From Sycobia sp. Sy_11 (lineage: Eukaryota; Arthropoda; Insecta; Hymenoptera; Epichrysomallidae): a stretch of DNA of 64,000 bases. The notes beneath the pieces were generated by a model that saw nothing but the letters and a program-made list of their open reading frames with translations, did not search any database and had not been told where the DNA came from. Made by a program: the position numbers and the translations under genes. Position 1 is the stretch's first letter. Each line of letters begins with the position of its first letter. Below are positions 1 to 10,461 of this stretch, piece after piece. The stretch covers positions 139,001-203,000 of the forward strand of contig JACCIC010000352.1 in the NCBI GenBank assembly GCA_018907035.1, given 5' to 3'.

Positions 1-1311
1 TCTATCGGCATTTCTAAGTTTGGCCATCACCTCTTTTGCGAAACTGGCTACTGCCTTCCAGTTTTCAGAAGATTCCAGCATTATTGATAGGATACTCTCT
101 GGTCTTATTGGCCTTATTGATGATGTTCATCAAGTGCTCACGTTGTGTTCTAAAACGAGGGCAGCTCAATAATATATGCTCGGCATCCTCGACCAAAGTC
201 GGACAGATGGGACAGAAATCATTATTATCCAGGTGAAAGCGGCTGCAATAGGACCTAAAACAACCATGTCCAGTCAGCAACTGGATTAGGTGGAAATCTA
301 ATTCCCCGTGTTTCCTGTTGATCCATCTGTGTATGTCTGGAAGGATACGATAAGTCCATCGGCCTTTGCCAGAATCGGTCCATCGTTTTTGCCATATTTC
401 GATAGAACCATGACGTTCCACGTTTTTAGCACCTTGTAGAGAATCCACTGCGGCCTTACATATGTTGTGCAGCCTATCCAGTTCATCTGCAGCTAAATCG
501 AAAGGAAGAATTCCGGCAAGTACCTCAGCAGCGTCGGTGGATACTGTCCTGTAACCACTAATAATACGTATACAGGAGCGACGACGGGTCGCAATGGCCA
601 GCTCACAATACGATTTAATTCCACATGCATGATACCAGATTGATGCTGCATACATGCTGACAGAATTAACAACATAAGCTAATAGCTTCCTCTGGGGTGG
701 GCGTGGGCCACCAATGTTAGGCATGAGCCGACACAAGGCGGCTGAAACTCGTTGCGCTTTTTCGCCAGATATCTTTAGGTGCTCTTTGAAGTTTAACCTG
801 GCATCAAGCTGTACACCCAAGTATCGTAAAGATGGCGCAGAACTAATGCGGCAGCTACCAACTTTAAGAGTAATACTATCTACCTTCTTACGACTGCTGA
901 CAAGAATTACTTCTGTCTTGTGTTCCGCTAATTGTAGACCGGCCGACTTAATCCATCTACTGATGTTGCTGATTGCCTCATTGGCGTTTTCAGTGTGTTC
1001 ATCAAGGGTCTTCGCCTTGATGAATTCGTCGGTGTACCCTACTGTTATTGAACCAGGCGGTTGTGGAATCCTCAACACGCCATCATACATAATATTCCAC
1101 AATATGGGTCCCATAACTGAGCCCTGGTGGACTCCCGCAGTAACCTTATGCGATACAATGCCTTCATCCGTTCGGTATAATATTATCCTATTCTCAAAGT
1201 AGCTGGCCATGACATTCTGTAAATAACCAGGTACTCCGAACTCTTTAAGAGAATTCATAATAGAAGACCAGCGCGCTGAATTAAAGGCATTCTTGACATC
1301 TAGAGCGACAA
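1..1311 (-). mobile_element. R1-clade non-LTR retrotransposon copy A, 5'-truncated
   Basis: Reads on the minus strand and runs off the left edge of the window, so its 3' end is not visible. It matches copy C (plus strand, about 46350-47680) nearly base for base. Homology stops at about 1311, where a TG/AC microsatellite starts at once. This is the usual 5' truncation of target-primed reverse transcription, at an AC-rich target like those beside copies B and C. Confidence 0.9.
65..1311 (-). pseudogene. R1-clade ORF2 fragment: reverse transcriptase palm to C-terminal zinc-finger-like region
   Basis: Encodes the end of a non-LTR reverse transcriptase polyprotein. It starts just before the RT motif NSLKEFGVPGYLQ, passes the GxPQGS motif (here GVHQGSVMGP, Pro to His) and ends with the cysteine-rich CPICP...H...C motif typical of R1-clade ORF2. 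The YADD active-site box has become YTDEF, so the polymerase is dead. The N-terminal endonuclease and first RT motifs are missing through 5' truncation. The 397-codon frame is otherwise open, so the copy is not very old. Copies B and C carry the same protein with other lesions. Confidence 0.88.
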
Positions 1312-1334
1312 AATGTGTGTGTGTGTGTGTTTGT
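1312..1334. repeat. TG/AC microsatellite flanking copy A
   Basis: Short TG run directly against the 5' truncation point of the R1-clade copy. On the element's sense strand it is an AC run, matching the flanks of copies B and C. Confidence 0.85.
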
Positions 1335-1755
1335 TTTCAATAAGAATACTACAAAAAATATTCCTAATGCTTTTTTTTTGAATATTTGTATAAAAAGTTT
1401 AATCACCTGTTTTAAAAAAATATTTCATAAATTACGTGAAATAATCTGTTTCTCTTGATTTATAATCTATGTTTTGTTATAATATATATTATCATCAACA
1501 TGATATCTCTCAATTGATCAAATAGAAATGTCCATAGATGAGGAAGGCAATTTTGAGATAAGAAATTATTTTATAAATTTATTTTATATTCTAGATGACA
1601 ATTCTAATTATAAATTAAGTAAAAAAGACTTTCTCAGTATTTATATAAATATTATTTAATTATCATTACGTGGTCTTACTATAGTAAAAATACAATGTAA
1701 TTTTTACATTCACAATCATATATCATCTGTATATACACATGTTTATATACATGTA
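1335..1755. other. AT-rich spacer, no gene seen
   Basis: Low-complexity AT-rich sequence. No coding frame or recognisable repeat was found. It ends in the TA dinucleotide duplicated by the mariner insertion. Confidence 0.6.
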
Positions 1756-1902
1756 CGAGGTGTGTTCAAAAAGTAACGAGAATTTTTAAATTTCGCGGGT
1801 TTGGAGAGTCCGCCTGTATAAAAATTTTTTTATTATGTTTGTACGCATGCCCTTGAAGTACGATAAAATTTTCAGTAATATTCATTGCTTACTTTTTAAG
1901 TA
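1756..1902. repeat. Left terminal inverted repeat of the mariner element
   Basis: Pairs with 2531-2674 over about 145 bp with scattered mismatches. It contains the outer GAGGTGTGTTCAAAAAGTAA motif that recurs inverted at the other end. Confidence 0.88.
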
Positions 1903-1989
1903 GCTAATTTTTGTTTGTCGAGCCTTTTTCGGTCTTGGCGATCCAGAATGTCTCTACTGGGACGATTGAAGCTTAATTTCGACGTCATA

Positions 1990-2469
1990 TCAGCAAACCG
2001 ATGTTTCGTCACCTGTTATAACACGTTTTAGTATCTCTGCATCGTTATTAACTTCATTTAATGACTCCTGAGCAACTTCCATTCGCGGCTGATTTTGTTC
2101 AAAATTCAACCATTTTGGAACAAATTTTACTGCAACGCGTTTCATATCCAAAACATCCGAAAAAATTCCATGGCATGAGCCAACTGATATTTCAACATCA
2201 TCATCGACTTCTCTGATTGTGATTCGGCGATCATTCATAATCATTTCTTTCGCTTTTTTCACATTTTCATCGGTTGTTGATGTGCTTGGGCGTCCGGATT
2301 GTTCGTCATCTTCAACGCTTTTACAGCCATCTTGGAAACGCTTATACCACTCATAAATATATGCTTTACTCATAGCAGACTCACCATATGCCTTTGATAA
2401 TATTTTACAAACTTCACTACACTTTATTTCATTTTTTATGCAAAATTGAATACAAATTCTTTGCTCCAA
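1990..2469 (-). pseudogene. Truncated mariner transposase (N-terminal DNA-binding part and first catalytic Asp)
   Basis: Begins MEQRICIQFCIKNEIKCSEV, the first helix-turn-helix of mariner transposases. The second DNA-binding region follows (KRFQDGCKSVEDDEQSGRPSTS), then the linker, and the frame reaches the first catalytic aspartate in ITGDET. The protein then stops: the rest of the D,D34D catalytic domain is gone and only about 90 bp of unrelated-frame sequence separates the frame from the inner end of the left TIR. The product could bind DNA at most; it cannot cut. The TIRs remain, so an intact mariner elsewhere could mobilise it (inference). Confidence 0.88.
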
Positions 2470-2530
2470 TTTTTTTCACAAACGAAAATCGCCGAGCTTA
2501 AAAAACACGTCTAACGTTAGCGGCAGTCAC

Positions 2531-2674
2531 TTAAAAAGTAAGCGATGAATATTGCTGATCATTTTATCGTACTTCAGGGGCATGCGTACGAACATAATAA
2601 AAAAAATTTTATACAGGCGGACTCTCCAAACCCGCGAAATTTAAAAGTTCTCGTTACTTCTTGAACACACCTCG
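2531..2674. repeat. Right terminal inverted repeat of the mariner element
   Basis: Inverted partner of 1756-1902. One outer difference (TTCTTG against TTTTTG) and a few internal changes show modest divergence since insertion. Confidence 0.88.
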
Positions 2675-2711
2675 TATATGTGTATACGTACATGTTTATG
2701 AAGTACCAATT

Positions 2712-2723
2712 ATATATATATTA

Positions 2724-2761
<38 letters not shown>

Positions 2762-2768
2762 ATGTGTA
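2712..2768. repeat. TA/TG compound microsatellite
   Basis: TA run followed by a TG run. The overlapping long frames are translation of repeat and are not genes. Confidence 0.85.
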
Positions 2769-3285
2769 CGGTCGTTTCGAAACAAAAGGACATATGCCAG
2801 CTCCCCCCCCCCGTTTGTACACAAAGAATGGATACATAGATGTTCTAAGCAAAAGTCTTGCGAAATGGTGTTAAAAAAAGTTCGGTTTTTCGAATTCCGG
2901 TCTTGGCCTGCGTATTATTTGGGCTCTGATCGACAGATAACACCATTTTGTTTTTTTTCTTCGTCAATAGTTCCACCTAGTTTCTCCTTTTCCAGGCCCA
3001 CGAGCACTGGCTGATATCTGTGCGTCCTGATTTGCTGATGGACACTGGCGCGTAGCGTAAAAACTCTTCGCAATAGCCCAAAATTGATTCAAATTTACAC
3101 GTAACTTTTCGTTTTTGATCCCGCCGTGATACATTGATCAGTTCTTTCGGAAAAATCGTGTATAATCTACTACTATTATCAGAGAAATAAATAAAATAAA
3201 TTCAGTATTATTAAAGTCTCTGAAAATCGATATTACAAAGTATAATTTTTATTACGTAAATATTATATATATTTCCTTTGACTTC
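2769..3285. other. Unassigned spacer
   Basis: No protein homology, RNA gene or repeat recognised. Contains a C-run near 2803 and AT-rich sequence toward 3260. The next element begins at 3286. Confidence 0.5.
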
Positions 3286-3345
3286 TGTTTCGAGTTTTGA
3301 AACTGAGTTATAATAAGGTGGTAAGGAAATGAGGTTTCAGGTGTA

Positions 3346-3346
<1 letters not shown>
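3286..3346 (-). repeat. 3' LTR remnant of the BEL/Pao element
   Basis: Starts TGTTTCGAGTTTTGAAAC on the plus strand and matches the right LTR from 7650. Homology is broken after 60 bp by a TA microsatellite, so the rest of this LTR is lost. Confidence 0.75.

Positions 3347-3388
<42 letters not shown>
3347..3388. repeat. TA microsatellite inside the BEL 3' LTR region
   Basis: Uninterrupted TA run replacing the expected continuation of the LTR. Confidence 0.9.
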
Positions 3389-3391
<3 letters not shown>

Positions 3392-3794
3392 GTTACACAC
3401 ACAACTTTACTAAATGAAACATAGAAAACTCAAGGCATAAACTTCGATGGTGTCTAGTCGACGGCCGAGAACGGAATATATTTCTTTACCCACGACGTTG
3501 TCAATCGAACGTGCGGCGGGACAAGGGCGGGGGATACTACCTGGACTTTCAGAGCTCGATTCATTTCGTGGCCAGATACGCATTTCTGAATCTGTGTATA
3601 TCACGTGTGCACATAATTCTTTATTTCTAGCGGATCTTTTTGCCTCGCGGCGCTCATTGTATCGGTTGAGCAGTAAGTCATGTTGCATAAACATTCCGCC
3701 CGCTTTCGTCCGCCGGACGAACATCAATTTTGTATACTTATTTTCTGGAGTTCTTAATTATATTATCGCAATCGATATATAATGGGGTTAGTCG
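3389..3794 (-). other. 3' untranslated tail of the BEL element
   Basis: Lies between the integrase C-terminus and the LTR remnant. The open frames on both strands (about 105 and 111 codons) overlap each other and match no domain that I recognise. A short tail here is normal for BEL elements. Confidence 0.45.
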
Positions 3795-5794
3795 TGCTAT
3801 GACTTTTTAACGTATTCGTCGCCGTTTGTACAGTAACTACACGAACATGGCCGTCTGGTCTTGGGTGCGTCTCCGTGACTCGTCCTAGTGGCTATTTCGC
3901 CGGAGAAATGCAATAGATATCGTCGTCATCATATATCCACGCGTTGCAATATCTGCGGGGTTCTCCTTCGTGGAGACGTGAGCCCATTTTGTGTTCAGTA
4001 GATCGGTTTGTATCTGGGACACGCTTTTCTCCACGAAAGTTCTCCAATGTCACGGGTGTTTACTGAACCATTCAATAACAGTTTGGCTATCCAACCACAT
4101 GTACATTCTATACTGCTTGATAAAATCAAGCATGCTCAAATGGTTAACGAGCTTTACTAATAAATACGCCCCGCAGAGTGCAAGATTGGAGATACTAATA
4201 GTCTTGACAGGTGCGACTTTCGCTTTGGCGGCTAACAAGCAGGTACGAAATCTGCTGTCTGTCTCCGGTATTCGTAGATAAACAGCTGCAGCATATGCTC
4301 GGGACGATACATCTGCAAAACCATGAATTTTATACGTTTGTCCTTCTGTAGTCCCCATCCATCGTAAGATCGAGAGGGAAGGATGATCTTTAAGCGCGTA
4401 ACAGTAATTAGTCCAAAGATAGCGAATTTCAACTGGAAGCGGGGAGTCCCAGTCGCACTTAATTATCCATAGATCTTCAATTAAGATCTTCGCGGTTATT
4501 GTTATTGGAGAAAGCCAGCCTAGTGGATTATAAAGTCAGGCTATATTAAACAGAATATTTCTTTTTGTTGCGGTATCAGACTCATGATTTCTATTGGTCG
4601 CGCTGAAGATAAATGTATCCGTGGTGGGATTCCAATAGACACCGAGCGTTTTAATGGAATTATTCCGATCGATTGATTTAGGAGGCGCGATACTGTTGAA
4701 TTTTATATGCGTCGAAAGTAGCTGTGGATTATTAGCAGCCCATTTATCTAGTTGAAAGTCAGCTGATTTAAGAAGCTCGCTGAGCTCTCACCGTTTTTCA
4801 TAGCCAGTAATAGTTGATCAGCTCCGGCAAACGTATCGTCTATATAAGTATTCATTTCTAAGCAGTCGGCATCTAACGGAAAGCGATGTTTTCCATCTCT
4901 AGCTAGTTGTATTAGCATTCGTTGCGCTAAAAAAGGTGCACATGTCATATCATAAGTGATCGTATTAAGATGAAATTCTATGGCTGGTTCGTTCTCGCTA
5001 GGCGACCATATGATCCTTTGCATTCCTCAATGTGCCGCCGTTACGTGAATTTTCCGAAACGTCTTGACGATGTCCGCGCTAAAAATGAAGCGGTACCTAC
5101 GCTAGTTTAAAATGGTCAAGGAAATATCCTTTTGTAAAGAGAGGCCAGCTAATAAATAATCATTTAAGCAGCCATTGTAGCGCGTTCATCGAGAAGCATC
5201 GAACACAATTCTCACTTTTCCATTTTGAGAGACCAGATGATGGAGCAGATACCACGTCCACGAATTTTCATGCTCGACATCCGAGACACGCATCATATGG
5301 CCAAGTTGTTCATAAGCGCTCATAAATTCTTTGTAGGACGGGACGAATTCGGGTTTGTTTTGAAAACGGCGGTGTATATATTTTAATGATCGGAGAGCCA
5401 TTCGTCGTGTCCCCGCTCCGACCTCAGATAGTGTACCTACTAGGGGATCGTGCAGTATATACCGACCATCGTTAGAGCGCACGGGCGTCTCGAAAAATTG
5501 CTTCTCACAAGCCTCGTCATTTGGTTTCAGTTGAGGGTGTCGCATTGGTATCTCTTCAAGGGTCCAAAAACACTCTAAATTAGCATTCAAATTCTTTTCG
5601 CAAACATTAAATAAAATTTGAAGTGACGTTTGAAAGCTTGGCTCTACCCGCCATAAAGGAATATTCTTAATTGACCTGGAGATAATCCAGCCTAGAGCTA
5701 TATTTTGTGCTACTAGCTCCGAAGAAGAAAAGTGCTGTAAGCCAGGTCGACAGGCAGAGTCTTGGTCGGAGTAACAAGCAGTAAACATCGGCAC
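3795..5794 (-). pseudogene. pol: BEL/Pao pol remnant: RT, RNase H and integrase C-terminus
   Basis: Piecewise homology on the minus strand. 5794-5186 encodes the start of a BEL reverse transcriptase, up to the GKVRIVFDASR motif before the palm. 5023-4748 holds the later palm with the YIDD active-site box. 4358-4050 holds the RNase H-like region (HGFADVSSRAYAAAVYL, then ALCGAYLL and WLDSQTVIEW). About 3990-3910 encodes KENPADIATRG. Directly after, 3900-3795 encodes the integrase tail PLGRVTETHPRPDGHVRVV. The integrase zinc finger and DDE core are therefore deleted. Stops and frameshifts separate the pieces. Confidence 0.85.
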
Positions 5795-6047
5795 CGAGAT
5801 ATTGAATCATGAAAGTGCGATCGGCGAGATTTATATCTGAAAATAGTTCTAGATCAAATTCCAACAGATTGCGCGCAAGTAAACAGGAGGTAAGGCGCGG
5901 AAGAATAAGCGCTTTAATCTCGAATTTAAATTTTCCATTTAAATACGAGCCTATAATAAAATTAGTTTATGTCCGGGCCATCTCCGCAGTTGCCCCTCCG
6001 ACCACCGATAATGGAACCGTTACCCGCTCACGTGTTAAACCAAGTAA

Positions 6048-6398
6048 CTACGCAGTTGCTTCAGTAATAAATGAGCCCTCTGATCCTTGGTCAAGAAGAA
6101 CACGCGCATATGTAGTAGAACCTTGTGGATCCATCAGAGTAATTTCTGCCGGTGCGAGGACTATCGGGTATTTTAACTTGGTATCACTCAACGTAAGAAC
6201 GTTTAATCCAGTCGAACTACCATTTTCTACCTTTTCTTTACGAGGGATAGGCTCCAAAGAAGGCGGAGTGGACTGCAATTTAACGTTTCTTTCAAAATGA
6301 AGTAGAGAATGATGTTTATCTCTGCATTTTAAACAACGCTCGCTAGAAGTACAATCCCGACAGTTATGCCGACCGAAGCAGTTAAAGTATAAGCGCAA
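6048..6398 (-). pseudogene. BEL/Pao zinc knuckle and aspartic protease remnant
   Basis: A 116-codon frame with cysteine-rich CFGRHNCRDCTSSERCLKCRDKHHSLLH, the BEL-type zinc knuckles, followed by protease motif VLLDQGSEGSFI. BEL proteases normally read LLDxGS, so the catalytic Asp is kept. The frame then ends. It lies between Gag and RT remnants, as expected for the family. Confidence 0.82.
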
Positions 6399-6858
6399 AT
6401 GTCGAATTTCTTAGCGGCGCTCATACGCAGTCTTCGCAATGAATGAAAGGCATTTTGCAAGATTATGTAACGCGGAACATAATAGACATTTAGATGGCCT
6501 TCTGCGGTCCCGCAGCGCTAACATGCAAAATTTTTCGCGAACCAAGATATGCTTTCGGAGATGAATGATTTTTTTGATCCGATTTATCGTCTGCTCTTAT
6601 CATACTTAATGCGTAAGATCGTTTTTCTAAAAATACAGCTAACTCAGCAAACGTTGGAAAGTGAGGTAAGATTTCCGGATTGTTATTATCAATCGTTAGG
6701 TTTGTAACGATAGATCGGTCTTTAGCGCGCAGTTCGGCCTTTCATAACTTCTTGATTCAGTATCTAAACGCGCGCTTAAAACATGTACTAACCAAACCAC
6801 CCAGTGTTCGACGACTAATTTAAAATTTTTTAATGCTCACACAATTCTTTGGCATTCA

Positions 6859-7167
6859 TCAGCAAAAGCGCTTATCTTTCTTTATGAATCGCATATTCAT
6901 TAGTGAGTTAAAATGATTAGCTATGATTAATCGGGGGTGGTAAAACCGAGTCTTTAACGCCATCCATTTAGATATATAATTGGCGTTTGTTATTGGCACG
7001 TCCTGGACTAAATCGGCGGCCGGCCCTGTGAGACTTTTTTTTAGATATTGCAGCTTGGGCGCGTTATTTATACCAGAAGCGTTGTGTACCAAAGACGTGA
7101 AAAGATCGTAGAAGCTCTCCCAATCTTCGTACTTTCCCGAAAACTTGGGGAGATCTAGCTTCGGCAA
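6859..7167 (-). pseudogene. gag: BEL/Pao Gag fragment
   Basis: Begins LPKFSGKYEDWESFYDLF, the hallmark of BEL/Pao Gag, continues KLQYLKKSLTGPAADLVQDV and breaks off after about 100 residues. The rest of Gag up to 6400 is frame-broken. It lies upstream of the protease remnant on the minus strand. Confidence 0.85.
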
Positions 7168-7329
7168 CTTGGCTGCACGAGATGATATTAGATAGATATT
7201 AGCTTAACGATATTAGTATTAATAGAATCGTGCGATTTTTCTCGAATTCTTTTACTTAATAACTCGATCTCTGACAAACGAGCGTTCTACAGTGCTATAA
7301 GCTTTTTCAAAGCCGCGGGCTTCATTTTG

Positions 7330-7371
7330 ATCGATAAAGGCTAATAATTACGATTATTAGCCTTTATCGAT
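7330..7371. repeat. Perfect 19-bp hairpin in the BEL leader
   Basis: Arm ATCGATAAAGGCTAATAAT at 7330-7348 is followed by loop TACG and its exact reverse complement at 7353-7371. It lies between LTR and Gag, in untranslated leader. Confidence 0.9.
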
Positions 7372-7627
7372 TATTACGAAATTACGATTATTACGAAATT
7401 TAAAGGTCAACTAAGGCTGCTGAATTAGACTTGAAGCAACGGCGTTTAATTCTTAATCCCGAATACTAAACGCAGCGAACGGAGTGGACCGACAGTACAA
7501 TAAATATCTTATATTTAACCTGTATATTATTATTACCTGTATAAACATAAACATAATACACGTATAATTTTTTAGAAACGAAAGATTAATAAAATACTTT
7601 AACGAATGTTACACTCGAAAACTCATT

Positions 7628-7644
7628 CCTCACCCGGGGTACCA
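7628..7644 (-). promoter_or_regulatory. Candidate primer-binding site of the BEL element
   Basis: On the minus strand TGGTACCCCGGGTGAGG starts five bases after the inferred LTR end. The TGG start and position fit a tRNA primer site. I do not assign the tRNA. Confidence 0.5.
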
Positions 7645-7649
7645 AAAAA

Positions 7650-8043
7650 TGTTTTGAGTTTTGAAACTGAGTTATAATAAGATGGTAAGGAAATGAAGTT
7701 TCGGGTGTAATAATTAACAAATATTTTAAACAATACAAACAAATTATATCTAAATTAAATGTCCTTTTATTAACTAAACGCGCGTTATAAAAAACCTCCA
7801 CTCGTTGAGTGGAGGAAAAAGCCGTTTAGATCGGATTACAACACTATGCTAAAATATGGATAATACCGAATATTACTAATTTTACCTAAGATACATTCAA
7901 CAATCACACACAATGAGTGCTCTAGCATACACTTACACATTAGCTTTCGCTATGGAGTACTCCTGCGCAACAATAGAGAAGTGAGGTCCAATAGAGGGAG
8001 GGTTGTTCCGCAATTCCTCCTGCTCTGCGTAGTGGGCCCAACA
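7650..8043 (-). repeat. 5' LTR of the BEL element (outer limit inferred)
   Basis: The inner 57 bp repeats the LTR remnant at 3286. On the minus strand it would begin TGTTGGGCCCACTACG and end CAAAACA, giving 394 bp. A perfect 9-bp hairpin (CCTCCACTC, loop GTT, GAGTGGAGG at 7795-7815) lies inside. Confidence 0.6.
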
Positions 8044-8744
8044 TCTTGGAGACATGGATAGCCCTAACCACTGACGGCAGCCACTAGGGACAATGCCATC
8101 GCGAACACGCTCAGAGAACGATCTCCACGAGACCGAGCGTCTCGTCCCGCTGATGCGCCTTTATTCAATAAACACACGCAGAACTCTAACCGTGGCCGGC
8201 ACGTTGCGGTACAAATAATCAAATAAAACAATCGATTGCACAATAATTCGCTTGACTAAGACGTATAAATATACACACGTACACACGCAAGTATATATAT
8301 TGAAATAACGTACAATTTCTGAGAAAAAAAGTATTTCTCAAGACGAAATTTTTTGTCTGACATACATATTTAGTTAACTTCTATCTTAAAAATAATTAGA
8401 AACAAAAAATGTATCTTTGATAGTTTATTTATATTACTTATATATTTACGTATTTTGAATAATTAACTTTGTTTCCTCTTTTTAAATATTTAATTAAAAT
8501 AATAACATATTAAACACTTTATTTTGTAAGGCATATTTAATATTTAAGGTTATAATATAAATTATCAGTATATAATTTGTAAGTATTTTAATATAAATAT
8601 TTTACTCTGAAAAAATATTATATCGTTAATTTATATGCAATAACTTAAATAATCGATTAATTTAATTAATAATTATTGTCTAACGACTTACTGAAGAATA
8701 CTTGCATCTGTGAGGGGGGTTTTTTAAATTCTGTGTTTTTATTT
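8044..8744. other. Spacer before G1, no gene seen
   Basis: GC-moderate sequence to about 8220, perhaps further BEL LTR sequence, then AT-rich. No frame of interest. Bases 8741-8744 (ATTT) are the left target duplication of G1. Confidence 0.5.
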
Positions 8745-8823
8745 TGCGACGGCCAAAAACATGGCCGCGCAAATCTACTTCGAACAAAGGACTCATGTTA
8801 CACGTTAAAATTTGAGATAGTAT

Positions 8824-8875
8824 TACATCTAATTCAGTGGATGTATTTTACAATACATACACGGAATTAGATGTA
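8824..8875. repeat. Nested inverted repeat in G1 U3
   Basis: TACATCTAATTC (8824-8835) pairs with GAATTAGATGTA (8864-8875). Inside, ATGTATT (8841-8847) pairs with AATACAT (8852-8858). Repeated at 16998-17049 in the 3' LTR. Confidence 0.85.
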
Positions 8876-8996
8876 TAAATTTACAAGAAAGAATATCGAA
8901 TATTATTAGAAATAATATATTAAACATATTATTTCTATAATGATTAAATTAAGACTCGCATATATACCAAATAAACACCGAAAACCGGGCAAAGGT

Positions 8997-9026
8997 CGCG
9001 ACGACTACTGAAGAAGGTAGTCGTCG
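8997..9026. repeat. Perfect 10-bp hairpin in G1 U3
   Basis: CGACGACTAC, loop TGAAGAAG, GTAGTCGTCG. Present again 8174 bp downstream. Confidence 0.88.
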
Positions 9027-9597
9027 CAACTGCCGAAACTCGAACAAGTAGAGAGAGAACGCGATATCTAGTCTCTCTCTCTCTCTACCACTAAGTTAAG
9101 TACAGCGTATGCCGTAGAGGGGATACACTGCGCGCGGCAAGAGAACGCGCGTTCAATGTATTAGACCGGCGGCCGCTATCCCCTCTAATACATGTCGCAC
9201 GCACACTATTATACGCTCTCACTGAGCAGCCTGAGCCGCAACCAATGTAGCGAACGCGCGAATACCAGCATATACAACGGGTGTCCAAAAACGAATGCAC
9301 CCGCTGTATTTAATTAAATTATCTAAAACAAATAATTTAATGTACACATAATGTATAAATATAAGTATATAAATATTTAAGCTTGTGTATATGTGTATTA
9401 TTATTGTGCGCAGGACACAGGCTGCTAATAATAACGAAATACAAAATAATAATTGTTATAATTATTATTGAATATTATAATTATTATTAATTATTATTGT
9501 TATTATTATAATTATTGTTATTATTAATATAATTATTATAATTCGGCGCCTCGTCCGAAATTAAACGAGCGGCGACGGAATTATCCGATTATTTTGC

Positions 9598-9605
9598 TAT
9601 AAAAA
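9598..9605 (+). promoter_or_regulatory. TATA box of the G1 LTR promoter
   Basis: TATAAAAA in CTATAAAAAGG, followed after about 25-30 bases by a GACAGTTCG segment where transcription could start. This places the hairpin array downstream of the start. The 3' LTR copy is at 17772-17779. Confidence 0.65.
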
Positions 9606-9733
9606 GGCCCGCAAAAGGCAAAATCGACAGTTCGCCCGGTGAACCAACTGCCCCGAAGTTGTTTCACACGAACTCCTCCCGGAGCTAATACCTTTTCCAG
9701 AGCTCGATTTAATCCTGACTTTTTTCCTTTCCG

Positions 9734-10081
9734 AAATTATTAACTTGATCTCTGTTGCGAGGCGCTCCTCAAAAGACAGACGGTTAATAATTTACCTTTC
9801 CGAAGTAAACGTGATCCTGGTTGCGAGGCGCTCCTCAAAAGACCAGCAGTTTACCTATCCTTACATTTACCAATTTCTCCGAAGTTATTAGCTTGATCTC
9901 TGTTGCGAGGCGCTCCTCAAAAGACAGACGGCTAATAACTTTACCTATCCTTAAGTAAACGTGATCCTGGTTGCGAGGCGCTCCTCAAAAGACCAGCAGT
10001 TTACTTATCCAGACCAGAAATTCTCCCCTTAACTCTTGATCCTGGTTGCGAGGCGCTCCTCAAAAGACCAGCGGAGTTAAG
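9734..10081 (+). repeat. Array of five covarying hairpins with a constant core
   Basis: Hairpins at 9734-9793, 9805-9854, 9883-9940, 9952-10007 and 10028-10081. Each has the core TTGC-GAGG-CGCT-CCTC-AAAAG, where GAGG pairs with CCTC. A middle stem is either TCTGT/ACAGA or CTGGT/ACCAG. Outer stems differ but are complementary: AAATTATTAAC/GTTAATAATTT, GTAAAC/GTTTAC, AGTTATTAGC/GCTAATAACT, TAAGTAAAC/GTTTACTTA, CTTAACTC/GAGTTAAG. Paired changes in stems with a fixed core indicate selection on RNA structure. The array lies in the transcribed part of the LTR, and again at 17908-18255. Confidence 0.9.
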
Positions 10082-10461
10082 TTTGTTCCTTATTTTTTTT
10101 TCCCTTTCAAATCAACCTGTCTCGATTCATTAAATCCCCGCGTGGAAAATAACACCGGGTATTCGTGCGGAAACTAGCGCCGAATATTAGAGGCATTGCG
10201 GAAAATAGCGCAAAATTTATACAAATAAATATATAGATCTAGCTATAGTTTACCTTTATTAATTATTTTTTGTGTTTATATTGATTTGTTTCAGAATCCT
10301 GTAGATAGAGGAGCTGATTTATTTTTTCGTAAATAAATTTATATTTTTGTTATAAAAAAATTATATACTGTGTTCGTGTAATATTATTTTCCTGAAACCG
10401 CCGTCCAATCCTGAAAAACTTCCTCCCCTCTCAAAACTACCCTGGGAAGATACCGCGTAGG

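Larger units (their letters stand above)
1756..2674 (-). mobile_element. Mariner-family DNA transposon with long TIRs, internally deleted
   Basis: A 919-bp element flanked by TA on both sides (1754-1755 and 2675-2676), the target duplication of Tc1/mariner elements. Both ends start CGAGGTGTGTTCAAAAAGTAACG-like; the right end has small changes. The inverted repeats are unusually long, about 145 bp (1756-1902 and 2531-2674). Only 159 codons of transposase remain where about 345 are usual, so the copy is non-autonomous. Confidence 0.92.
3286..8043 (-). mobile_element. Decayed BEL/Pao LTR retrotransposon
   Basis: Reads on the minus strand. A 57-bp direct repeat (3286-3346 and 7650-7708) marks the inner part of both LTRs. 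Between them, in order on the minus strand, lie BEL-type Gag, zinc knuckle, protease, reverse transcriptase, RNase H-like domain and the integrase C-terminus, interrupted by stops, frameshifts and deletions. The outer limit at 8043 is inferred from a TGTTGGGCCC start on the minus strand and is not confirmed by a clear target duplication. Confidence 0.82.

Noticed and set aside
2661..3014. 117-codon ORF
   Set aside because: Its N-terminal half is translated TA/TG microsatellite and the rest matches nothing.
3410..3782. ORFs of 105 (minus) and 111 (plus) codons
   Set aside because: They are mirror frames in the untranslated tail of the BEL element and neither resembles a known domain.
9091..9300. 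69-codon minus-strand gene, present twice (also 17265-17474)
   Set aside because: It recurs only because it lies in both LTRs. It overlaps U3 inverted repeats and shows no protein-like pattern.
9734..10081. CRISPR array
   Set aside because: Repeats with spacer-like variable parts, but the variable parts are complementary across each core, the host is an insect, and the array lies within an LTR.
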